A program made the position numbers and the translations under genes. This document shows, piece by piece, positions 9,659-25,200 of a DNA stretch of 64,000 nucleotides. The stretch lies in contig SZWC01004847.1 in NCBI GenBank assembly GCA_023375785.1, positions 101,480-165,479 of the forward strand, in the 5' to 3' direction. The notes below the pieces were generated by a model that ran no database searches, was not told where the DNA came from, and was given only the letters and a program-made list of their open reading frames with translations. Each line of letters begins with the position of its first letter. Position 1 is the stretch's first letter. This DNA comes from Penium margaritaceum (Eukaryota > Streptophyta > Zygnematophyceae > Desmidiales > Peniaceae).

Positions 9659-10261
9659 ACATATTCCCTCGTATACACCGAGCTCTGAATAAGGTTCAGG
9701 TTCCGGCTGCACACCAAACCAATTCAAACCACCTCGCAAACGGATTGTTGGTCACAATCAAGAACTCAGAGGCGAGCCGCCCCTACTAACTGCAACCACG
9801 GCCCAACCACGTCCGGCTAGCGGAAAAGAAGCCGTTGCTCTAACTTTTGTCCTCTTCTGTGATACATTGCCAAGGATGATCATTCCCTTGAGTTTAACCG
9901 GAACAGTTCTTCCCATCCTATTCCCTTTGGTTCCGGGGCTTTACCGTCGTGTCCTTGCTCTGCTCACAAGTCGCTCATCTTGCCTTCGCCAACACTCTGA
10001 GTTCAAAGTTCTTCGCCTCCTCACTTCCGCTCCTTTGCTCAGCACCCGGCACTTCATCACTCTCGCCACTCTCGGTCTCTCTCTCTTTCATCAAAGTTCC
10101 AGACTGCCTCGCATCCTCAGTGACGCAGCTCCCCGAAAGATCTGCAACTAGCCTCTCGGGACTGCTATCGCTTCCGTCACCATACTGACGTACTTGTGCA
10201 TGTTCCACGGTATCTGCCTGCTTCTGCATTTGCCATTGTTTCTCACTGCATTCTTCTGACA
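9634..10261 (+). repeat. 3' LTR of element 1
   Basis: Begins TGTCGGAATATTG after the PPT and ends CTTCTGACA. It matches the 5' LTR along its length, including the CGGCTAGCGG...AAGCCG block near 9812-9834. The satellite F monomer resumes right after the 5-bp target-site duplication. Confidence 0.88.
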
Positions 10262-13200
10262 GCATGGTGTGGTTACCATGTACAATGACGAACCAAAGTA
10301 GGCATGTGTCACTGACCATGACCAAAGAATGTCACTATGTGTCCTCAACTTTGACAACTTATAACACAAGTCACAAATGGTCACAGGGGGAAACAATGGA
10401 TTTTGAATACTAGTTATCAATTAGAATGTACAAAGACCTTCAATATGTAGTGGCACAGTGTGGCTACCATGCATAGTGACCAACCAAAGTATGCACATGT
10501 CACTGACCGTGAACAAAGAATTTCACTTCATGTGGTCAACGTTGACAACTCACAACAAGATTCACAGAGAGTCAGAGGGGGTAACAATGGTTTGGGAATA
10601 CTCGCTATCAACTAGAAAGCACACAAATCTTCATTACGTAGTGACACAGCCTGGCAACCATGTACAATGACAAAGCAAAGTAGGCATATGCCACTAACCA
10701 TGACCAAAAGAATTTCATACTTTGTGGTCAACGTTGATAACTCATAACACAAGTCACAAATGGTCAGAGGAGGAAACAATGGGTTGGGAACACTAGTTAT
10801 CAACTATCAAGTACAAATACCTTCAACAAGTAGTGGCACGGTGTCGCTAGCGTGCACAGTGACCAACCAAATGATGCATACGTCACTGACTATGACCAAA
10901 GAAATCCACTATGTGTGGTCAACATTGACAACTCATATCACGAGTCACAAGTGGACAGAGGGAGATACAATGGTTTGGGAACCCTATGTATCAATTAGAA
11001 AGGCCATAAAACTTCAATAAGTAGTGGCACGGTGTGGCTACCATGCACACCGAACAACCAAACTAGGCACATGTCACTGACCATGACCAAAGAATTTCAA
11101 TATGGGTGGTCAACGTTCACAATCCATAACACGAGTCACAAATGGTCAGAGGGGGAAACAATGGTTTCGGCATATTAGTTTTCAACTAGCAAGTACAATG
11201 ACCTTCAATAAATACTAGCACGATGTGGCTACCATGCACAATGATCAACCAAAGTAGGCATATATACTGCCTTTCACCAAAGAAATCCGCTATGTGTGGT
11301 CAACGTTGACAACTCATGATACGAGTCACAAATGGTCACAGGGGGAAACAATGGTTTGGGAGCACCACGTATCAACTAGAAAGCAAAGGGACCTTCAATA
11401 AGTAGTGGCACAATGTGGTTACCATGTACAATGACCAACCAAATGATGCATATGTCACTGACCATGACCAAACAATGTCACTATGTGTGGTCAACTTTGA
11501 CAACTCGTAACACAAGTAACAAATGGTCAGAGGGCCAAACAATGGTTTGTGAATACTAGTTATCGATTAGTAAGGACAATGAAATTCAATGTATAGTGGC
11601 ACAGTGTGGCTACCATGCACAGTGACCAACCAAAGTATGCATGTGTCACTGACCATGACCAAAGAATTTCACTTCATGTGGTCAACGTTAGCAAAACACA
11701 AGAGTCACAGATAGTTAGAGGGGGTAGCAATGGTTTGGGAACACTGGCTATCAAGTAGAAAGCACAAAGACCTTCAGTACGTAGTGATATGGCGTGGCAA
11801 CCATGTACAGTGACAAACCACAGTAGGCATATGCCACTGACCATGAACAAAAGAATTTCAGAGTGTGTGGTCAACGTTCAAAACTCATAACACGAGTCCC
11901 AACTGGTCAGAGGGGGAAATAGTGGGTTGGGAACACTAGTCATCAACTAGCAAGTACAAAGACCTTCAACAAGTAGTGGCACGGTGTGGCCAGGGTGCAA
12001 AGTGACCAGCAAAAGGATGCATACTTCACTGACTATGACCAAAGAAGTCTTCTATGTGTGGTCAACATTGACAACTCATAACACGAGTCACAGATGGTCA
12101 CAGGGAGAGACGAAGGTTTTGGAACCCTATGATCAAGTAGAAAGGAAAAAGAACTTCAATACGGAGTGGCACAGTGTGGCTCCTATGCGCACCGAACAAC
12201 CATACTAGGCATATGTCACTGACCATGACCAAAGAATTTAGTATGGGTGGTCAACGTTCACAACCCATAACACGAGTCACAAATGGTCAGAGGGAGAAAC
12301 AATGGTTTCGGAATATTAGTTTTCAACTAGCAAGTACAGGACCTTGAATGTGTTGTAGCACTGTGCGGCTACCATGTACAATAACCGACCAAAGTAGGCA
12401 TATGTACTGCCCTTGACCAAAAAAATCCGCTCTTTGTGGTCAACGTTGACAACCCATAATACGAGTCACAAATGGTCACAGGGGGAAACAATGGTTTGGG
12501 AACACCAGGTATCAACTAGCAAGAACAATGACCTTCAATAACTAGTGGCACGGTCTGGCTATCATGTACAATGACCAACCAAAGAAGGCATGTGTCACTG
12601 ACCATGACCAAATAATGTCACTAGGTGTCGTCACCTTTGACAACTCATAACACGAGTCACAAATGATCAGAGGGGGAAACAATGGTTTGTGAATACTAGT
12701 AATCGATTAGCAAGTACAAAGACCTTCAATAAGCAGTGGCACAGTGTGGCTACCATCCACAGTGACGAACCAAAGTATGCATATGTCACTGACCATGAAC
12801 AAAGAATTTCGCCTCATGTGGTCAACGTTGACATCTCACAAGAAGATTCACAGATAGTCAGAGGGGGTAACAATGGTTTGGGAATGCTGGCTATCAACTA
12901 GAAAGCACAAAGATCTTCGATACTTAGTGACACGGCGTGGCAACCATGTACAGTGACAAACCAAAGTAGGCATATACCACTAACCATGACCAAAAGAATT
13001 TCAGAGTGTGTGGTCAATGTTGACAACTCATAACATAAGTCACAAATGGTCAGAGGAGGAATCAGTCGGTTGGGAACACTAGTTATCAACTAGCAAGTAC
13101 AAAGACCCTCAACAAGTAGTGGCACGGTGTGGCTAGCGTGCACAGTGACCAACCAAAGGATGCATACGTCACTAGCTATTACCAAAGAAGTCCACTGTGT

Positions 13201-16200
13201 GCGGTCAAAATTGACAACTCATAACATGAGTCACAAATGGTCAGAGGGAGAGACAATGGTTTGGGAACCCTATGTATCAACTAGGAAGGACAAAGAACTT
13301 CAATACGTAGTGGCATGGTGAGGCTACTTTGCACACCCAACAACCAAACTAGGTATATGTCACTGACCATGATCAAACAGTTTCAGTATGGGTGGCTAAC
13401 ACTCACAACCCATAACACGAGTCACAAATGGCCGGAGGGGGAAACAACAATTTAGGATATTAGTTTGAAACTAGCAAGTACAACGACCTTCAATAAGTAG
13501 TAGGACGGTGTCGCTACTATGTACAACGAACGACCTATGTCAGCATGTGTAACTGTCCATGACCAAAGAATGTCACTATGTGTGGTCGACTTTAACAACT
13601 CATAACACGAGTCACAAATGGTCATAGGGGGAAACAATGGTTTGTGAATACTAGTTACCGATGATCAAGCACATAGACCTTCAATATGTAGTGGCACAGT
13701 GTGGCTACCATGCACAGTCGCCAACCAAAGTATGCATATGTCACTGACCATGACCAAAGATTTTCACCTCATGTGGTCAACGCTGACAACTCACGACAAG
13801 AGTCACAGAAAGGAACAGGGGGTAACAATGGTTTGGGAACACTGGTTATAACCTAGAAAGAAGAAAGACATTCAGTACCTAGTGACATGGTGTGGCAACC
13901 ATGTTCAGTGACAAACCAAAGCAGGCATATGCCACTAACCATGATCATAATGATTTCACAGTGTGGTCAACATGGAAAACTCATAACACAAGTCACAAAT
14001 GGTCAGAGGGGGAAACAATGGGTTGGGAACACTAGCTATCAACTAGCAAGTACAAAGACCTTCAATAAGTAGAGGCACGGTGTGGCTAGCGTGCACAGTG
14101 ACCAACCAAAGGATGCATATGTCACTGAATATGACCAAAGAAATCCACTATGTGTGGTCAACATTGACAACTCATAATACGACTCACAAATGGTCAGAGG
14201 GAGAGACCATGGTTTGGGAACCATATCTATCAACTAGAAAGGGCAAAGAACTTCAATATGTAGTGGCACTGTATGGCTACTATGCACATCGAACAACCAA
14301 ACTAGGCATGTGTCACTGACCATGACCAAAGCATTTCATTATGGGTGGTCAACGTTTTCAACCCAAAACACGAGTCACAATTAGTCAAAGGGGGGAAACA
14401 ATCCTTTGGAACATTAGCTTTCAACTAGCAAGTACAACAACCTTGAATGAGTAGTAGCACGGAGTGGCTATCATGCACAATGAGCGACCAAGATAGGCAT
14501 ATGTACTGCCTTTGACCAAAGAAATCCGTTGTGTGTGGTCAACGTTGAAAACTCATAATACAAGTCACAAATGGTCAGAGGGGGAAACAATTGTTTGGGA
14601 ACACCAGGTATCAACTAGCAAGAACAAGGACCTTCAAGAACTAGTGGCACGGCCTGGCTATCATGTACAATGACCAACCAAAGTAGGCAGGTGTCACTGA
14701 CCATGACCAAAGAATGTCATTATGTGTGGTCAACCAAGACATCTCATAACACGAGTCACAAATGGTCAGAGGGGGAAACAATAGTTTGTGAATACTAGTT
14801 ATCGATTAGCAAGTACGAATAAATTCAATATGTAGTGGCATAGTGTGGCTACCATGCCCAGTGACCAACCAAAGTATGGATATGTAACTGGCCATGACCG
14901 AAGAATTTCACTTCATGTGGTCAACATTGACAACTCACATCAAGAGTCACAGATAGTCAGAGGGGGTAGCAATGGTTTGGGAACACTAGCTATCAACTAA
15001 AGAGCACAAAGACCTACAGTGCATTTTGACACGGCGTGGCAACCATGTACAGTGACAAACCAGAGTAGGCATATGCCACAAACCATGACCAAAAGAATTT
15101 CACAGTGTGTGGTCAACGTTGAAAACTCACAACACGAGTCATAAATGTTCAGAGGGGGAAACAATGGGTTGGGAACACTAGTTATCAACTAGCAAGTACA
15201 AAGACCTTCAACGAGTAGTGGCACGATGTGTCTAGCGTGCACAGTGACCAACAAAAGGATGCATACGTCACTGAGTATGACCAAAGAAGTCCACTATGTG
15301 TCGTCAACATTGACAACTCATAACACGAGTCACAAATGGCCAGAGGGAGAGGCAGTGGTTTAGCAAACCTATGTATCAACTACAACGGACAAAGAACTTC
15401 AATACACAGTGGCACAGTGTGGCTACTATGCACACCGAACAACCAAACTAGGCATATGTCACTGACCATAACCAAAGATTTTCAGTATGGGTGGTCAACG
15501 TTCACAACCCATAACATAATTCACAAATGGTCAGAGGGGGAAACAATGGTTTTGGAATATTGGTTTTCAACTAACAAGTACAACAACCTTCAATAAGTAG
15601 TAGCACGGTGTGGCTACCATGCACAATCACCGACCAGAGAACGCATGTTTACTACCTTAAACCAAAGAAATCCGCTGTGTGTGGTCAACGTTGACAATTC
15701 ATAATACGAGTCACAAATGCTCAAAGGGGGAAACAATGGGTTTGGAACACCAGGTATCAACTAGCAAGCACAGGTACCTTCAATAAGTAGTGGCACGCTG
15801 TTGCTACCATGTAGAATAACCAACCAGAGTAGACATGTGTCACTGACCATGACCAAAGAATGTCACTATGTGTGGTCAACTTTGACAACTCATAACACGG
15901 GCCAGAAATGGTCAGAGGGGGAAACAATGGTTTATGAATACTAGTTATGGATTAGCAAGTACAAAGACCTTCAATATGTAGTGGCAGAGTGTGGCTACCA
16001 TGCACAGTGACCAACCAAAACATGCATATATCACTGACGATGACCAAAGAATTTCACTTCATGTGGTCAATGTTGACAACTCACAACAAGAGTCACAGAT
16101 AGTCAGAAGGGGTAACAATGGTTTGGGAACACTGGCCAGCAACTAGAAAGCACAAAGACCTTCAGTACATAGTTACCCGGCATGGCAACCATGTACATTG

Positions 16201-19200
16201 AAAAACCAAGGTAGGCATATGCCACTAACCATGACGAAACAATTTTCACAGTGTGTGGTCAACGTCTAAAACTCATAACACAAGTCACAAATAGTGAGAG
16301 GCGGAAACAATGGGTTCGGAACACTAGTTATCAACTAGCAAGTACAAAGACCTTCAACAAGTAGTGGCACGTTGTGGCTAGCGTGCACAGTGACCAGCCA
16401 AAGGATGCATACGTCACTGACTATGACCAAAGAAGTCCACTATGTGTGGTCAACATTGACAACTCATAACACAAGTCACAAATGGTCGGAGGGGGAGACA
16501 ATGGTTTTGAAACCCTCTGTATGGACTACAAAGGACAAAGAACTTCAATACGTAGTGGCAAGGTGTGGCTACTATGCCAATGAAAAACCAAACTAGGCAT
16601 ATTCAACAGTCCATGACCAAAGTATTTCTGTATGGGTGGTCAACGTTCACAATCCATGACACAGTTAACAAATGTTCAAAAGGGGAAACAATGGTGTTGG
16701 AATATTAGTTTTCAACTAGCAAGTACGACCTTCAATAAGTAGTAGCACGATGTGGCTACCATGCACAATGACCGACCAAAGTCGGCATATGTGCTGCTTT
16801 TGACCAAAGAAACCCGCAGTGTATGGTCAACGCTGAAAACTCATAATACGAGTCACAAATGGTCAGAGGGGGAAACAATGCTTTGGGAACACCAGGTATC
16901 AACTAGTAAGCACAAGGACCTTCAATAAGTAGTGGCACGGTGTGGCTACCATGTACAATGACCAACCAAAGTAGGCATGTGTCACTGACCATGACCAAAC
17001 AATGTCACTATGTGTGGTCAACTTTGACAACTCATAACACGAGTCACAAATAGTCAGAGGGGGATACAATGGTTTCTTAATACTAGTTATCGATTAGCAA
17101 GTACAAAGACCTTTAACATGTAGTGGAAAAATGTGGCTACAATGCACACTGACCAATCAAAGTACGCATATGTCACTGACCATGACCAAAGAATTTCATT
17201 TCATGTGGTCAACGTTAACAACTCACAACAAGAGTCATAGATAGTCAGAGGGGGTAACAATGGTTTGGCAACACTAGCTATCAAGTAGAAAGCAAAAAGA
17301 CCTTCACTACGTAGTGACACAGTGTGGCAACCACGTGCCGTGACAAACCAAAGTAGGCATATGCTTCTAGCAATGACAAAAAAAAATCACAGTTTGTGGT
17401 CAACGTTGAAAACTCATAACACGAGTCACAAATGGTGAGAGGGGAAAACAATGGGTTGGGAACACTAGTTATCAACTAGAAAGTACGAAGACCTTCAACA
17501 AGTAGTGACACGGTGTGGCTAGCGTGCACAGTGACCAACAAAAGGATGCATACGTCACGGACTATGACCAGAGAGGTCCACTATGTGTGGTCAACATTGA
17601 CAACTCATAACACGAGTCACAAATGCTCAGAGGGAGTGACAATGGTTTGGAAACCCTCCGTATCAACTACAAAGGACAAAGAACTTCAATACGTAGTTGC
17701 AGAGTGTGGCTACTATGCACACCGAACAACCAAACTAGGCATATGTCACTGACCATGACCAAAGGAGTCCAGTATGGGTGGTCAATGTTCACAACCCAAA
17801 ACACAAGTCACAAATGGTCAGAGGGGGAAAACAATTGTTTCAGATTATAAGTTTTCATCTAGCAAGCACAATGAAATTCAATAAGTAGTAGCACGATGTC
17901 GATACCATGCACAATGACCGACCAAAGTAGGCATGTGTACTGCCCTTGACCAAAGAAATCCGCTATGTTTGGTCAACTTTGACAACTCATAATACGAGTC
18001 ACAAATGGTCCGAGGGGGAAACAATGGTTTCAGAATATTAGTTATCAACTAGCAAGTACAACGACCTTGAATAAGTAGTGTCACGTTGTGGGTACCATGC
18101 ACAATGACCAACCAAAGTAGGCATATGTACTGTCTTTGACCAACAAAATCCGCTGTGTGTGGTCAACATTGACAACTCATAATACAAGGCACAAATGGTC
18201 AGAGGGGGAAACAATGGGTTGGGAACACCAGGTATCAACTAGCAAGCACAGGGACCTTCAATAAGTAGTGTCACGGTGAGGCTACCATGTACAATGACCA
18301 ACCAAAGTAGGCATGTTTCACTGACCATGACCAAAGAATGTCACTATGTGTGGTCAACATTGACAGCTCATAACACGGGTCACAAATGGTCAGAAAGGGA
18401 AACAATGGTTTGTGAATACTAGTTATTGATTAGCAAGTACAAAGACCTTCAATATGTAGAGGCAAAGTGTGGCTACCATGCACAGTAACCAACCAAAGTA
18501 TGCACATGTCACTGACCACGACCAAAAAACTTAACTTCATGTGGTCAACATTGACAACTCACAACAAGAGTCACAGGTAGTCAGAGGGGGTAACAATGGT
18601 TTGGGAACACTGGCTATCAACTAGAAAGCAAAAAGACATTCAGTACCTAGTGACATGGCGAGGCAACCATGTACAGTGATAAACCAAAGTAGGCATATGC
18701 CACTAACCATGACCAAAAGAATTTCAGAGTGTGGTCAACATGGAAAACTCATAACACGACTCACAAATGGTCACAGGGTCAAACAATGGGTTGGGAACAC
18801 TAGTTACCAACTAGCAAGTACGAAGACCTTCAATAAGTAGAGGCACGGTGTGGCTAGCGTGCACAGTGACCAACCAAAGGATGCATGTGTCACTGACTAT
18901 GATCAAAGAAATCCACTATGTGTGGTCAACATTGACAACTCATAATATGACTCGCAAATGGTCCGAGGGAGAGACAATGGTTTGGGAACCCTATGTATGG
19001 ACTAGAAAGGAAAAAGAACTTCAATACGTATTGGTACGGTATGGCTACTATGCACACCAAACAACAAAAACAGGCATGTTTCACTGACCATGACCAAAGC
19101 ATATCAGTATGGGTGGTCAGCGTTCACAACCCATAACACAAGTCATCAATAGTCAAAAAGGGAAACGATCCTTTGGAATTTTAGCTTTCAACTAGCAAGT

Positions 19201-22200
19201 ACAACGACCTTGAATGAGTAGTAGCACGGTGTGGCTACCACTCACAATAAGTGACCAAAGTAGGCATATGTACTGCCTTTGACCAAAGAAATCCGCTGTG
19301 TGTGGTCAACGTTGAGAACTCATAATACAAGACACAAATGGTCAGAGGGGGAAACAATGGTTTGGGAACACCAGGTATCAACTAGCAAGAACAAGGACCT
19401 TCAATAAGTAGTGGCACGGTCTAGCTATCATGTACAATGTCCAACCAGAGTAGGCATGTGTCACCGACCATGATCAAAGATGTCACTATGTGTTGTCAAC
19501 CTAGACATCTCATAACATGAGTCACAAATGGTCAGAGGGAGAAACAATAGTTTGTGAATACTAGTTATCGATTTTCAAGTACAAAGACACTCAATATGTA
19601 GTGGCACAGTGTGGCTACCATGCACACTGACCAACCAAAGTATGCATATGTCACTAACCATAACCTAAGAATTTCACTTGATGTGGTCAACGTGGACAAC
19701 CCACAACAAGAGTCACAGACAGTCAGAGGGGGTAACAATGGTTTGGGAACAATGGTTATCAGCTAGAAAGCACAGAGATCTTAAGTGCATAGTGACACGG
19801 CGTGGAAACCATGTACAGTAACAATCCAAAGTAGGCATATGCCACAAACCATGACCAAAAGAATTTCAGTGTGTGGTCAACGTTGAAAAATCATAACACG
19901 AGTCACAAATGCTGAGAGGGGGAAACAATGGGTTGGAAACAATAGTTATCAACTAGCAAGTACAAAGACCTTCAACGAGTAGTGGTACGGTGTGTCTAGC
20001 GTGCACAGTGACCACCCAAAGGATGCATACATCACTGACTATGACCAAGGAAGTCCACTATGTGTCGTTAACATTGACAGCTCATAACACGAGTCACAAA
20101 TGGCCAAAGGGAGAAACAATGGTTTAGGTACCCTATGTATCAACTACAAGGGACAAAGATCTTCAATACATAGTGGCACGGTGTGGCTACTCTGCACACC
20201 GAACAACCAAACTAGGCATATGTCACTGACCATGAACAAAGATTTTCAGTATGGGTGGTCAACGTTCACAACCCATAACACGATTCACAAATGGTCAGAG
20301 GGGGAAACAATAGTTTCCAAACATTATTATTCAACTAGCAAGTACAGCAACCTTGAATAAGTAATAGCACGGTGTGGCTACCATGCACAATGATCGACCA
20401 AAGTACGCATGTGTACTTCCTTTGAGCAAAGAAATCCGCTGTGTGTTGTCAACGTTGACAACTCATAATACGAGTCACAAATGGTCAGAGGGGGAAAACA
20501 ACGGGTTGGGAACACCAGGTATAAACTAGCCATTACAGGGACCTTCAATAAGTATTAGCACGGTGTGGCTACCATGTACAATGTCCAAGCAAAGTAGGCA
20601 CGTGTCACTGACCATGACCAAAAGAATGTCACTATATGTGGTCAGCTTTGACAACTCATAACACAAGTCACAAATTGTCAGAGGAGGAAACAATGGTTTG
20701 TGAATACTAGTTATCAATTAGCAAGTACAATGCATTTAATATATAGTGGCACAATGTGGCTACCATGCACAGTGACCAACCAAAGTTTGCATATGTCACT
20801 GACCATGACCAAAGAAATTCACTTCATGTGGTCAACGTTGACAACTCACAACAAGAGTCATTGATAGTCAGACGGGCTAACAATGGTTTGGGAACACTGG
20901 CTATCGACTAGAAAGCACAAAGACCTTCAATACATAGTGACACGGCGTGGCAACCATGTACAGTGACAAACCAAAGTAGGCATATGCCACTAACCATGAC
21001 CAAACGATTTTCACAGTCTGTGGTTAACATTGAAAACTCATAACACGAGTCACAAATGGTCAGAGGGGGAAGCAATGGGTTGGGAACACTAGTTATCAAC
21101 TAGCAAGTACAAAGACCTTCAACAAGTAGTGACAATATGTCACTAGCGTGCACGGTGACCAACCAAAAGATGCATACGTCAATGGCTATGTCCAAAGAAA
21201 TCAACTGTGTGTGCTCAACATTGACAACTCATAACACAAGTCAAAAATGGTTAGAGGGAGAGACAATGGTTTAGGAGTCCTATGTATCGACTAGAAAGGA
21301 CAAAGAACTTCAATACGTAGTGGCACGGTGTGGCTACTATGCACACCGAACAACCAAACTAGGCATATGTCACTGACCATGCCCAAATAATTTCAACATG
21401 GATGGTCAACATTCACAACCCATAACACTAGTCATAAATGGTCAGAGTGGGAAACAATGGTTTGGAAACACCAGGGATCAACTAGCAAGCACAAGGACCT
21501 TCAATAAGTCATAGCACGGTGTGGCCACCATGCACAAAAAACAACCAAAGTACGCATATGTACTACCTTTGACCAAAGACACCCGTTGTGTGTGGTCAAC
21601 GTTGACAACTCACAATACAAGTCACACATGGTCAGAGGGGGAAACAATGGTTTGGGAACACCAGGTATCAAATAGCAAGCACAAGGACCTTCAATAAGTA
21701 GCGGCACGGTATGGCTGCCATGTTTAATGACCAACCAAAGCAGACATGTGTCACTGACCATGACCAAAGAATGTCATTATGTGTGGTCAACTTTGACAAC
21801 TCATAACACGATAAACAAATGGTTATAGGGGGGAACAATGATTTGTGAATACTAGTTATCGACTAGCAAGTACAAAGACCTTCAATATGTAGTGGCACAG
21901 TGTGGCTACAATGCACAGTGACCAACCAAAGCATGCATATGTCACTGACCATGACAAAAGAATTTCACTTCATGTGGTCAACGTTGACAACTCACAACAA
22001 GAGTCACAGATAGTCAGAGGGGGTAACAATGGTTTGGGGACACTGGCTATCAACTAGAAGCTACGAAGACCTTCATTACGTAGTTACCCGGCGTGGAAAC
22101 CATGTACAATAAAAAACCAAGGTAGGAATATGCCACTAACCATGACCAAACGATTTTCACAGTCTGTGGTCAACCTTGAAAACTCATAACACGAGTTACA

Positions 22201-25200
22201 AATGGTCAGAGGGGGAAACAATAGGTTGGGAACACTTGTTATCAACTAGCAAGTACAAAGACCTTCAACAAATAGTGGCACGTTGTGGCTTGTGTGTACA
22301 GTGACCAGCCAAAGGATGCATACGTCACTAATTATGACCAAAGAAGTCCACTATGTGTGGTCAACATTGAGAACTCATAACACAAGTCACAAATGGTCAG
22401 AGGGAGACAATGGTTTGGGAACCCTATGTATGGACTGCAAAGCACAAAGAACTTCAATACGTAGTGGCATGGTTTGGCTACTATGCACACCAAACAAACA
22501 AACTAGGCATATTTCACTGTCCATGACCAAAGTATTTCTGTAAGGGTGGTCAATGTGTACAACCCATGACACGAGTATCAAGTGGTCAAAGGGGGAAACA
22601 ATGGTGTTGGAAAATTAGTTTTCAACTAGCAAGTACAACGACCTTCAATAAGTAGTAGCACGATGTGGCTACCATGTGCAATGACCGACCAAAGTAGGCA
22701 TATGTACTGCCTTTGACCGAAGAAATCCGAAGTGTGTGGTTATCGCTGAAAACTCATAATACGAGTGACAAATGGTCAAAGGGTGGAAACAATAGTTTGG
22801 GAACACCAGGTATCAACTAGCAAGCACAAGGACCTTCAATAAGTAGTGGCACGGTTTGGCTACCATGTACAATGACCAACCAAAGTAGGCATGTGTTACT
22901 GACCATGGTCAAACAATGTTACTATGTGTGGTCAACCTTGACAACTCATAACACGAGTCACAAATGGTCAGAGGGGGATACAATGGTTTTTGAATACTAG
23001 TTATCGACTAGCAAGTACAAATACCTTCAATATGTAGTGGCACAATGTGGCTATCGTGCACAGTGATCAACCAAAGTACGCATATGTCACCGACCATGAC
23101 CAAAGAATTTTTCATGTGGTCAACGTTGACAACTCACAAAAAAAGTCACAGATAGTTAGAGGGGGTAACAATGGTTTGGGAACACTGGCTATCAACTAGA
23201 AAGCACAAAGACCTTCAGTACGTAGTAACATAGCGTGGCAACCACGTACAGTGACAAACCAAAGTAGGCATATGCTTCTAACCATGACCAAAAACAATTC
23301 ACAGTTTGTGGTCAACGTTGAAAACTCATAACACGAGTCACAAATGGTCAGAGGGGAAAACAATGGGTTGGGAACACTAGTTGTCAACTAGCAAGTACAA
23401 AGACTTTCCACAAGTAGTGGCACGGAGTGGCTAGCGTGCAAAGTGACCAACCAAAGGATGCATACGTCTCTGACCATGACCAGAGAGGTCCACTATGTGT
23501 CGTCAACATTGACAACTCATAACATGAGTCACAAATGGTCAGAGGGAGAGACAATGGTTTGGGAACCCTATGTATCAACTACAAAGGACAAATAACTTCA
23601 GTACGTAGTTGCACAGTGTGGCTACTATGCAAACCAAACAACCAAACTAGGCATATGTCAGTGACCATGACCAAAGAATTTCAGTATGGGTGGTCCACGT
23701 TCGCAACCCAAAACACGAGTCAAAAATGGTTAAAGGGGGAAACAATGGTTTCGGAATATTAGTTTTCAGCTAGCAAATACAATGACATTCAATAAGTAGT
23801 AGCACGGTGTGGCTACCATGCACAGTGACGGACTAAAGTAGGCATATGTACTGCCTTTGACCAAAGAAATCCGCTGTGTTTGGTCAACGTTGACAACTCA
23901 TAATGTGAGCAACAAATGGTCAGAGGGGGAAACAATGGTGTCAGAATATTAGTTTTCAACGACAAGTACAAGTAAGCAAGTACAACGACCTTGAATAAGT
24001 AGTGTCACGTTGTGGGTACCATGCACAATGACCAACCAAAGTACGAATATGTACTGCCTTTGACCAAAGAAATCCGCTGTGTGTGGTCAACATTGACAAC
24101 TCATAATACAAGTCACAAATGGTCAGAGGGGGGAACAATGGGTTGGGAATACCAGGTATCAACTAGCAAGCACAATGCCCTTCAATAAGTAGTGTCACTG
24201 TGAGGCTACCATGTACAATGACCAACCAAAGTAGGCATGTGTCACTGACCATGACCAAAGAATGTCACTATGTGTGGTCAACCTTGACAACACATAACAC
24301 GAGTCACAAATGGTCAGAGGGGGGAACAATGGTTCGTGAATACCAGTTATCGATAAGCAAGTACAAAGACCTCAATATGTAGTAGTGCAGCGTGGCTACC
24401 ATGCACAGTGACCATCCAAAGAATGCATATGTCACTGACCATGACCAAAGAACTTCACTTGATGTGGTCAACGTTGACAGCTCACAACAAGTGTCACAGA
24501 TAGTCAGAGGGGGAAACAATGGTTTGGGAACACTGGCTCTCAACTAGAAAGCACAAAGACATTCAATACGTAGTGACACGGCGTGGCAACCAAGTAGAGT
24601 GACAAACCAACGTAGGCATATGCCACTAAACATGACCAAAAGAATCGCACAGTGTGTGGTCAACGCTGAAAACTCATAACACGAGTCACAAATGGTCAGA
24701 GGGGGGAACAATGGGTTGGGACCACTAGTTATCAACTAGCAAGTACAACGACTTTCAACATGTAGTGGCACCGTGTGGCTAGCGTGCACAGTGACCAGCC
24801 AAAGGATGCATACGTCACTAACTATGACCAAAGAAATCCACTATGTGTGGTCAACATTGACCACTCATAACACGAGTCACAAAAGGTCAGAGGGAGAGAC
24901 AATGGTTTGGAAAACCTATGTATCGAGGAGAAAGGACAGAGAACTTCAATACGTAGTGGCACGTTGTGGCTAATATGCACACCAAAAAACCAAACAAGGC
25001 ATTTGTCACTGACCATGACCAACGAGTTTCAGCAATGGGGTGGCTGCCATGTACAATGACCAACCAAAATAGGCATTTGTCACTGACCATGGCCAAAGAA
25101 TGTCATTCTGGGTGGTCAAGTTTGACAACTCACAACAGGAGTCACAAATGGTCAGAGGGGGGAAACAATGGTTTGTGAATACTAGTTATCAATTAGGAAG

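Larger units (their letters stand above)
6505..10261 (+). mobile_element. LTR element 1: complete non-autonomous copia-like (Gag-only) element
   Basis: It has LTRs of ~625 bp at 6505-7129 and ~628 bp at 9634-10261, each starting TGTCGGAATATTG and ending CA. It also has a PBS at 7130, a PPT at 9624-9633 and a 5-bp target-site duplication GCACG (6500-6504) / GCATG (10262-10266). The 2.5-kb interior holds a C/T-rich spacer and one Gag-like ORF next to the PPT; I see no protease, integrase or reverse transcriptase. By eye the two LTRs differ at roughly one base in eight over their first ~190 bp, mostly transitions, so the insertion is old. The organisation resembles terminal-repeat retrotransposons with a Gag domain described in plants. 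It would need enzymes from another element to move. Confidence 0.85.

Noticed and set aside
6505-10261. Complete autonomous copia element
   Set aside because: Only ~2.5 kb between the LTRs and no protease, integrase, reverse transcriptase or RNase H sequence in any frame.
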